Source: JAPLMW01 sp964619675 (GTDB lineage Bacteria; Planctomycetota; Phycisphaerae; Sedimentisphaerales; UBA12454). From it: a stretch of DNA of 30,419 bases. The notes beneath the pieces were generated by a model, which saw only the letters and a list, made by a program, of their open reading frames with translations, did not search any database and was not told the origin of the DNA. Position numbers and translations under genes: made by a program. The stretch covers positions 1 to 30,419 of the forward strand of contig CAZUEO010000030.1 of assembly GCA_964619675.1 (NCBI GenBank), read 5' to 3'. This document shows positions 17,259 to 22,736 of the stretch, piece by piece. Every line of letters begins with the position of its first letter. The stretch's first letter is position 1.

Positions 17259-18292
17259 CCGAACAGATTAAAAAAATTCTCATAATAAAACCAAGCGCTC
17301 TCGGCGATATTATTCAGGCATTGCCTGCGGTATGCTCGCTGGCGGAAAGTTTTTCCAACGCACAGATACATTGGTTTGTCAGGCCGGAATACGCGCCGCT
17401 TATAGAGAATCATCCTTGTATTCATAAAATTGTGGCCTTTAACCGCACCAGGCTCGGCAAATGGTGGTACAGACCGGCGGTTTTTGCAGAGCTTGTAAAG
17501 CTTGTCAGCCAATTGAGGAAAGAAAAATATGATATTGTCTTCGATTTTCAGGGCAGGTTTAGAAGCGCAATTTTCACCTGGCTGAGCGGCTGCAAACAAA
17601 GAATCGGCATGGCACAAACGCAGGAATTTACCAGCCCCTTTTACACACAAAAAGTCAGGCAATCGGCTTCCTCGGTTCACCTTGTGGATTATTTTCTCGA
17701 TATGGCCTGTGCAGCGGGCGCAAAACGCAGCAAAATAGAGTTTGGCTTAAAGCCCGATATGCAGTCCGTCGAAGAAGTGCACAAACTTCTGACATCACAT
17801 CATATAAACGCAGATAACTATACTGTTTTTGTGCCGGGTGCGACAGTTGAAGCCAAACGCTGGCCGGTAGAAAATTTTGCCGCACTTGCCGATAAGGTCT
17901 ATGAAAAATACCGGTGCAGTATTATTGCCATCGGCAGTGAATCTGAAAAGGCAATCGCGGAAAAGCTCAAGACCCTGGCCAAGTCGCCTGTAATTAACTT
18001 CGCAGGCGGAACAAATATGCAGCAGCTTGTTGCGCTGCTTGCGGAAGCAAAAATTGTGGTCAGTAACGACACAGGCCCTGCACATATAGCCGCCGCATTA
18101 GGTGCGCCTATGGTGCTTATCTTTGGTTTAACCAACCCTTCAAGGGTAGGCCCTTACGGCAGGAATGAAACCGTCGCTGCCGTAGAAGCGGATAAAAGGG
18201 GCAGTCAGGTCGAGAGCACAAATCCCGCCTGCGACATTAAGAACGTAGCCGTCCAGACGGTCTTCGAGAATATCGGCAGACAATTAGGGTAA
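17255..18292 (+). CDS. Family 9 glycosyltransferase, ADP-heptose:LPS heptosyltransferase-like
   Basis: A 345-residue GT-B-fold enzyme of GT9 (WaaC/WaaF/WaaQ group), acting at the inner face of the inner membrane on LPS core. The N-terminal ILIIKPSALGDIIQALPAV is the diagnostic acceptor-side motif. The FVPGATVEAKRWPVENFAALAD block follows. The nucleotide-sugar site VVSNDTGPAHIAAALGAP and the FGLTNPSRVGPYG segment lie in the C-terminal half. The number and order of heptoses cannot be deduced. The ATG overlaps the kinase stop and has a GAAGGGG Shine-Dalgarno. DUF2062 starts 3 bp after its stop. Confidence 0.92.
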   Translation: MTEQIKKILIIKPSALGDIIQALPAVCSLAESFSNAQIHWFVRPEYAPLIENHPCIHKIVAFNRTRLGKWWYRPAVFAELVKLVSQLRKEKYDIVFDFQGRFRSAIFTWLSGCKQRIGMAQTQEFTSPFYTQKVRQSASSVHLVDYFLDMACAAGAKRSKIEFGLKPDMQSVEEVHKLLTSHHINADNYTVFVPGATVEAKRWPVENFAALADKVYEKYRCSIIAIGSESEKAIAEKLKTLAKSPVINFAGGTNMQQLVALLAEAKIVVSNDTGPAHIAAALGAPMVLIFGLTNPSRVGPYGRNETVAAVEADKRGSQVESTNPACDIKNVAVQTVFENIGRQLG

Positions 18293-18295
18293 AAT

Positions 18296-18856
18296 TTGGC
18301 GAACAAAACAATAAATCGAAAGAAAAAAAGAAACAATCTTTTGCGTTTTTTCGAATACAGGATTCTGCACATCGACGATTCGCCGCACAAGATTGCGCTC
18401 GGTCTTGCAATCGGAATTTTCGTTGCAGGGACGCCAACTCTTGGTATTCGTTTATGGATAATTATTGCTTTGAGCATACTTTTGCGCGCAAACAAAGTTG
18501 CAGGACTTGTTAGTGTCTGGATTTCAAATGTTTTTACTTATGTTCCTATTTGCTACTTCAGCTATCTCATCGGCAGGGGTGTATTTAATATATTCGCTCC
18601 CGACAGAACGATGAGCAAAGAGCAGGTTGCAGAATATCTTAATAAGCTTTTTGCGCCTGCCAGTATCGTCACAGGCTTTTTCACAAGACAGTACTGGCGC
18701 GAGTTTTGGAATCTGACAATGTCGATTGGCCCTGAGTTATGGATTGGCGGTTTTGTCCTTGGCGGCCTCGTCGCTGCCAGTTCGTATATTGTCTGCTATA
18801 ATCTTGTCAAAGCCCACCGTGCGAAAAACCCCCATCGCAGATACGAAAAATATTGA
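18296..18856 (+). CDS. DUF2062 membrane protein
   Basis: A 186-residue membrane protein of the uncharacterised DUF2062 family. It has a basic N-terminus, then the family pattern DSPHKIALGLAIGIFVAGTP, GIRLWIIIALSILLRANKVAGLVSVWISNV and TYVPICYFSYLIGRG, and a final helix (WIGGFVLGGLVAASSYIVCYNLV) before a basic tail. DUF2062 proteins often sit beside glycosyltransferases. Here it directly follows the heptosyltransferase (3 bp), so it is probably part of the LPS unit. The start is a TTG at 18296, supported by AGGG 7 nt upstream. No in-frame ATG exists before the conserved region. Confidence 0.87.
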   Translation: MANKTINRKKKRNNLLRFFEYRILHIDDSPHKIALGLAIGIFVAGTPTLGIRLWIIIALSILLRANKVAGLVSVWISNVFTYVPICYFSYLIGRGVFNIFAPDRTMSKEQVAEYLNKLFAPASIVTGFFTRQYWREFWNLTMSIGPELWIGGFVLGGLVAASSYIVCYNLVKAHRAKNPHRRYEKY

Positions 18857-18876
18857 TTGAAATAGTTCCCGAGATT

Positions 18877-19980
18877 TTATTTCCTGGGTTTTATCCACAA
18901 AAGCTTTCGCTCAAAATCAAGGACAACCGAAGTATCCTTAAAAGTCCAGATACTAATATAGCCGGGAATATTCGACAAATATAGGGTATCTTCAGGCAAA
19001 ATAGAAATTTCAGTATTGTTAAGTACGATATTACCCACATCAAGTTTTTTTACGATGGTTTTGCGACAGGGCAAAAAGCCATGCTGATATGAAAGAAATT
19101 TACTATCTTTCGGTATGGTTGCAGTTATTTTATTTCTAATTTTTTCCCACATACCAGGTTTTAACATTGTTCCTGCACCGCAGGTGTCGAAATAAATATT
19201 ACAAGTCTGGCCTGCTATCGGGATATCCACCATAATCCGACCATCTTCCTTTCGCAAAGCAAACGGATAATGAGCCCATTCTACAGATTCTTCCGGCTGA
19301 AAAGATTGGTTGTATGAGAACTCAAGCTGCATCTTTGTATTGTCAAAGCATATATACTTGAACCGTGACATTATAGAAACGCCGAGAAATAAATTTTTCT
19401 CCTGCCATAAAGGAACCCCAAGAACCTGAAATTCACAATGCCATGGAAAATATCCGCAGATAGGTTTTTGGATAGTCAATTCACCGATTTCCAGTGTAGG
19501 CAGGAAGCACAGACCTGTGTGTTCTCTCTTTTTGGCCGGCGAAAGTTTCTGTTCATCGTTTTTGTAAGCAGCACACAAAGTTTCCAGATTGTTTTCCCTG
19601 GTAATTATGTCACTCAATAAAATTTCAGGGCCGCTGCATCCACTGTCGATATAAACAGGATATTTTTTGCCATTTGGCAACCTGCCGTCAACGATAACAG
19701 TTTTTATCGACCAATACCCCCATTTCCGGTAGTTCACTCGACAAGGTTTTTCCAGAATAATTTTGCCTGGCTGCAGGTCGGTTACAGTTACTGTTTTTTT
19801 GTTAGGATCCGTGTCTGACTTTGTTATTTTGAAAGGACTATGATTTGGGTCTATTAAACGAGCAGAATTAAATTTTTCCGGATGTTCCACTTCAACGTAT
19901 CTAAGTCCACAGCCGGCCAAAGGAGTTAGGATTAGCAGGAAACATAACATCAGCAATACGCTGATAATTTGCCTCATCAT
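18877..19980 (-). CDS. Lipoprotein with two retropepsin-like (clan AA) aspartyl-protease domains
   Basis: A 367-residue lipoprotein with lipobox LAGC (Cys24). Two halves each resemble a retropepsin monomer. The first has VYIDSGCSG with the putative catalytic Asp112, and ends LGVSIMSRFKYICFDNTKMQLEF. The second has IYFDTCGAG with Asp265, and ends IPGYISIWTFKDTSVVLDFERKLLWI. In classic enzymes the motif is D-T/S-G; the first site is DSG, the second DTCG with an inserted Cys. A pseudo-dimeric single-chain protease is therefore possible, but loss of activity is equally possible. GAGGA lies 7 nt before the ATG pair and overlaps the stop of the DUF2007 gene (TGAGGA), so translation is probably coupled. 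It is convergent with DUF2062. Confidence 0.75.
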   Translation of the reverse strand: MMRQIISVLLMLCFLLILTPLAGCGLRYVEVEHPEKFNSARLIDPNHSPFKITKSDTDPNKKTVTVTDLQPGKIILEKPCRVNYRKWGYWSIKTVIVDGRLPNGKKYPVYIDSGCSGPEILLSDIITRENNLETLCAAYKNDEQKLSPAKKREHTGLCFLPTLEIGELTIQKPICGYFPWHCEFQVLGVPLWQEKNLFLGVSIMSRFKYICFDNTKMQLEFSYNQSFQPEESVEWAHYPFALRKEDGRIMVDIPIAGQTCNIYFDTCGAGTMLKPGMWEKIRNKITATIPKDSKFLSYQHGFLPCRKTIVKKLDVGNIVLNNTEISILPEDTLYLSNIPGYISIWTFKDTSVVLDFERKLLWIKPRK

Positions 19981-19989
19981 TATAAATCC

Positions 19990-20403
19990 TCATTCAATTT
20001 TTTCTGTCCACTTATGACCGCAAGCATTGCATGTGTATTTTTTGTAAGGGTAGGTTATCGGCAGCCGGAAAAGCAGCATCGAAATGACAAACGACCATCT
20101 GGAATATTTTGCATAGTCAATATCGCTGCTGGAGCATTTAGGACATCTTAAATCATAGCTCTGGTCTGCGGTTGCAATTTCTGACTTGTTAATATTTTTA
20201 AGAATCTCCAGGGCCTTTTGTTTATCGGATTCTTTTATATAGAGTTTTATACCGCCTTCGGCGTTAGCGTAGAGCCAGTATGTAGCGACGAAATTTTCAC
20301 CGGACAAAAAGCACTGGATACCTTCACGTTCAAGAGCTATTTTTACAATTTCCGCTTTGGTATAGTCGTTGAAATAAGCGATTTTTATTATCTTCTCATC
20401 CAT
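19990..20403 (-). CDS. DUF2007-like protein fused to a zinc ribbon
   Basis: This 137-residue protein has two parts. Residues 1-72 (IIKIAYFNDYTKAEIVKIAL, then an EGGIKLYI strand and a DKQKALEIL helix) fit the DUF2007 putative signal-transducing fold, a small ferredoxin-like alpha/beta domain. Residues 85-137 hold CPKC (87-90) and CNAC (125-128) pairs around a hydrophobic linker of about 16 residues, giving a zinc ribbon that could be membrane-anchored or simply buried. Substrate and role are unknown. It is 9 bp upstream of the retropepsin-like lipoprotein and probably co-translated with it. Confidence 0.75.
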   Translation of the reverse strand: MDEKIIKIAYFNDYTKAEIVKIALEREGIQCFLSGENFVATYWLYANAEGGIKLYIKESDKQKALEILKNINKSEIATADQSYDLRCPKCSSSDIDYAKYSRWSFVISMLLFRLPITYPYKKYTCNACGHKWTEKIE

Positions 20404-20512
20404 TTATTTATTTCTTAAGCAGCGGGGCCGTTAAAAAGTCCGCGCTATCCGATGTAAATTATACACATATTGTCAACAATATTCCACCAGATAGTAAACT
20501 CACGCTGTTCTT

Positions 20513-20566
20513 ACTTTTCGCACCTTTCACACCTTTTTCACCTTTCTCACCTTTCGCACTTTTTAT
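20513..20566. repeat. Tandem 9-bp repeat (ACCTTTNNC)
   Basis: Six consecutive 9-bp units, starting ACTTTTCGC, ACCTTTCAC, ACCTTTTTC, ACCTTTCTC, occupy 20513-20566 in the spacer upstream of the DUF2007 gene. It differs in period from the heptamer arrays elsewhere in the window. Confidence 0.7.
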
Positions 20567-20591
20567 AACCGCCGCGGCAATCTCATTTAGC

Positions 20592-20619
20592 CCCCGCCGC
20601 TTGAGGCGGGGTTTGTTTT
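20592..20619 (+). terminator. Terminator-like hairpin at the edge of repeat copy A
   Basis: CCCCGCC (20592-20598) pairs with GGCGGGG (20605-20611) over a 6-nt loop, followed by TTTGTTTT. No plus-strand gene ends here, so it is a hairpin module of the repeat region rather than a proven terminator. A very similar module lies at 20859-20891. Confidence 0.4.
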
Positions 20620-20833
20620 CTACTTTAAAATTTCTACTTTCTACTCTCTGCTTTCGATTCTCGATTTTCTATTCTCTCCGCCTTTGGCGATGGAACCAGT
20701 TGCCGCCTTCGGTTCGGTGTTTTTTTTTATTTACTCCGTCGTTTTACGCCTGCGTAATACTGCCTGTTCCCTTGCCCTGTGAGATGCCGCTTCGGCTATC
20801 TCATCGGGGTCATCGCAGCCCTTGCCGGCAACT
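20617..20833 (+). repeat. Dispersed repeat module, copy A
   Basis: Copy A starts with seven heptamers of the TTTCTAY type (20631-20679), then a conserved stretch with CCTTTGGCGATGGAACCAGT (20681-20700), TTGCCGCCTTCGGTTCGG, GCCTGCGTAATAC and finally CATCGCAGCCC and CCGGCAACT. A 39-nt hairpin segment (20771-20809, arms GAGAT / ATCTC) is embedded in it. Copies: B at 21971-22171 (same strand), C at 27894-28147 and D at 29299-29541 (opposite strand). Apparent ORFs across it are by-products. Confidence 0.85.
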
Positions 20834-20858
20834 ATACTTTTATATTATTCGTGGTTAG

Positions 20859-20891
20859 CCCTGCCAATACTTTGGCAGGGTTCGTTTTCTT
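20859..20891 (+). terminator. Terminator-like hairpin downstream of copy A
   Basis: A perfect 9-bp stem (CCCTGCCAA 20859-20867 / TTGGCAGGG 20872-20880, 4-nt loop) is followed by TTCGTTTTCTT. No gene ends into it on the plus strand. The shape and T-rich tail match the module at 20592. Confidence 0.45.
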
Positions 20892-20940
20892 TTCCGTTTT
20901 TATCCTGCCATTATACTAATATCAACCTTTAAAAATTTAC

Positions 20941-20999
20941 CCGCCTCAGGCGGACCTTGCCGGGGTCATTCCGACCCGTGTGGAGAAATCTTTTTAAAA
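20941..20999 (+). repeat. Dispersed module with GTCATTCCGACC...GTGGAGAAATC
   Basis: The module starts CCGCCTCAGGCGGACCTTGC and continues through GTCATTCCGACCCGTGTGGA and AATCTTTTTAAAATTTC. Related copies lie in opposite orientation at 28159-28200, 29299-29354 and 29496-29541. The rest of the 824-bp gene-free spacer 20404-21227 holds further heptamer-like stretches (for example 21050-21075) and a partial CCCTGTGAGATGCCG hairpin motif near 21095, but no gene that I can support. Confidence 0.75.
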
Positions 21000-21227
21000 T
21001 TTCCACTCTCAATTTTCTATTTTCTTCGCTTCGGTGCGGGATTCGTTTCCGAAATCTAAAATCCAAAATGTTGCTCTTTCTTACTTTCTTGCCCTGTGAG
21101 ATGCCGATTAAGGCGATAAAATGGGAAGGGAAAAAGTAGAAAATTACGGCGATATAATCTTGCCAATCCTAAGGGATATTATAGGTATAAGCATGTGATT
21201 AAAGAGATACATTCTCATGATGGAGAA

Positions 21228-21797
21228 TTAAAGGTGTTCATTACATATTTTGGACAATGGTTCATCTGATGCCGTTTTCAATGACAAAACTTTGCTTAAA
21301 TTGAGCTTTTTTCGCACGGTCATGTGACCATCTGAGAACTGAGCGAAAATCTTCTTACACTTGTGCTGACGAATCGCTATTTTTAGCTTATCCAAATCGA
21401 AGAAAGCATACACCCCTTCAAATGGAAGTATATGATCCTTTTCACCCACAAACTTTAACTGTTCATTCGTGCAGACAATGTCACTGAGCAAATGGTCATT
21501 GTTAAATTGTGATTTTGTTAATCCCTCCAGAACACGGTGTTCTACAAGATCAACAGGTAAAAAATGTTTATTTTGTGTAACAAATCCATAATCCTTAACA
21601 AATATAGTTTTTCTGCTAAGGTTTTGTATATACAAACAGCAATATGGAAAGGCAGTCTTTCTTTTATAATCAGCAATAAAACCAAATTCAAAATTGAGCT
21701 TTGTCTTCGGTCTTTCCCTGACGAGTGCATATGTGGACAGTACAGCACCATACAATGCTATTAGGGGCGTTATGATCTTGATCAATATATCAGTCAT
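21228..21797 (-). CDS. Hypothetical protein with one N-terminal membrane helix
   Basis: I do not recognise this 189-residue protein. A hydrophobic helix (about 5-25, ILIKIITPLIALYGAVLSTYA) anchors it; the rest is mixed alpha/beta with segments such as KLNFEFGFI, FPYCCLYIQNLSRKTIFVKDYGF and HILPFEGVYAFFDLDKL. The middle reads like an immunoglobulin-like or phage-associated single-helix protein, but no domain can be named. The start is the ATG at 21797, one codon inside the open frame that begins with TTG. It lies alone between repeat-filled spacers, and its AT-rich composition is unlike the housekeeping genes, so recent acquisition is possible. A small hairpin (ATTCTC...GAGAAT, 21211-21228) overlaps its stop. 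Confidence 0.6.
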   Translation of the reverse strand: MTDILIKIITPLIALYGAVLSTYALVRERPKTKLNFEFGFIADYKRKTAFPYCCLYIQNLSRKTIFVKDYGFVTQNKHFLPVDLVEHRVLEGLTKSQFNNDHLLSDIVCTNEQLKFVGEKDHILPFEGVYAFFDLDKLKIAIRQHKCKKIFAQFSDGHMTVRKKLNLSKVLSLKTASDEPLSKICNEHL

Positions 21798-21970
21798 CAA
21801 CCTGTGGTTTCAAGCTTATCCAACAATAATTGTACACTCTATAAAAATGAGAAACACAGACCGTTTCTGCCAGTATAACAAGTTCCCGTTGCAAATCCTC
21901 GATGGCTGCACAAAATTATACCCCCGCTTTTTCCAAACTCAATGACAAAATTCCCACCGTGGTGGATTCA

Positions 21971-22171
21971 GTTGCCGCCTTCGGTTCGGGATTCTTTTAT
22001 CTTACTCTGGCGTTTTGCGCCTGCGTAATACCGTCTGTTCCCTTGCCCTGTGAGATGCCGCTTCGGCTATCTCATCGGGGTCATCGCAGCCCTTGCCGGC
22101 AACTGCATTTTTCTTTAGTCTGCCGTCAGGCGGTTCTTTTCACTAAATACCATATGCCAAATACCAGATAC
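21971..22171 (+). repeat. Dispersed repeat module, copy B
   Basis: Copy B matches A from GTTGCCGCCTTCGGTTCGG through CCGGCAACT, including the 39-nt hairpin insert (22042-22080). Beyond A it continues into a GCATTTTTCTTTA stretch, a GCCGTCAGGCGG hairpin and a heptamer tail of the CTAAATA / CCATATG type (about 22143-22171). The same tail is present in inverted copy C. Confidence 0.85.
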
Positions 22172-22174
22172 AAT

Positions 22175-22254
22175 AAAATCCGCGTAATCCGCGGTTAATT
22201 TTGATTTTTGACTTTTGGTTTTGAACTTTCAACTTTGAATTTTAAGTTTCTTTC
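22175..22254 (+). repeat. Inverted-repeat pair Y, left arm (heptamer TTTGAAC family)
   Basis: It begins AAAATCCGCGTAATCCGCGG and is followed by seven heptamers of the TTTTGAC / TTTGAAC type (22199-22247) and GTTTCTTTC. The reverse complement is found at 27118-27197 with only a few changes. Between this arm and the X arm (22255-22530) the spacer has further heptamer runs (22272-22305, TCAATCT type; about 22385-22415, TTTTATT type) and no gene. Confidence 0.85.
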
Positions 22255-22327
22255 CCCGCCGCAGGCGTTCCAAAAATCTTCAATCTACAATCTTCATTCT
22301 TCAATTCTGCTGCTCTCTGTACCTTTG

Positions 22328-22343
22328 CTTGATAATTATCAAG
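22328..22343. repeat. Perfect 16-bp palindrome
   Basis: CTTGATAATTATCAAG reads identically on both strands. It stands in gene-free spacer about 390 bp downstream of the ileS stop. Operator-like in form, but no promoter is evident next to it. Confidence 0.5.
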
Positions 22344-22475
22344 TATCGATTTTCGGGTTAATTTTTGGATTTTAATATGTAGTTTTTATTTTTTATTCTT
22401 TATATTTGATATTTTTTACTGGCTACTAATTATCGCAGCGTCTAATTCTAAATTTTGGTAATTCGTCATTGCCTG

Positions 22476-22531
22476 CCCCGTTAGATGTGCCAGTTAGCTG
22501 CTTGGGGATGCTGTTAATTATCTAACTGGGG
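22476..22531. repeat. Hairpin with CCCCGTTAGAT / ATCTAACTGGGG arms
   Basis: Arms at 22476-22486 and 22519-22530 pair over 11 bp with one bulge, around a 32-nt loop. The design parallels the hairpin embedded in copies A and B (CCCTGTGAGAT ... ATCTCATCGGGG), suggesting a shared type of structural module. Confidence 0.5.
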
Positions 22532-22734
22532 TTTCGGAATTCGGATTTCGTAATTCGGAATTTTTTACACCTCTGTAGTGAATTGCCGATAACTGATAAC
22601 TGCGTTTCTGATAACTTTTCACTTTCGCGCAGCGTCTCGCCGTAGCTCTTAGCGAAGACGGATTAGTTTTTAACTTCTCCGCTCCACGTTCTACACTCCA
22701 CGCTCTACGCTATACGCTCCTCTCCGCTCCACGC
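22531..22734 (+). repeat. Inverted-repeat pair X, left arm, abutting the ileS stop codon
   Basis: The arm consists of four TTCGGAA-type heptamers (22533-22560), a CACCTCTG segment, GATAACT / TTTCACT heptamers (22588-22623), a unique core with GCAGCGTCTCGCCGTAGCTC and GAAGACGGATTAG, and a heptamer array of TCCACGC / TCTACGC words (22676-22734). It ends 2 bp before the ileS stop codon (22737). The reverse complement at 25665-25894 is nearly identical in the core. Confidence 0.92.
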
Positions 22735-22736
22735 TG

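Noticed and set aside
20513..20566. CRISPR array candidates among the tandem repeats
   Set aside because: Units are 7-9 bp and directly adjacent, with no spacers of 25-40 bp, and no cas gene is present.
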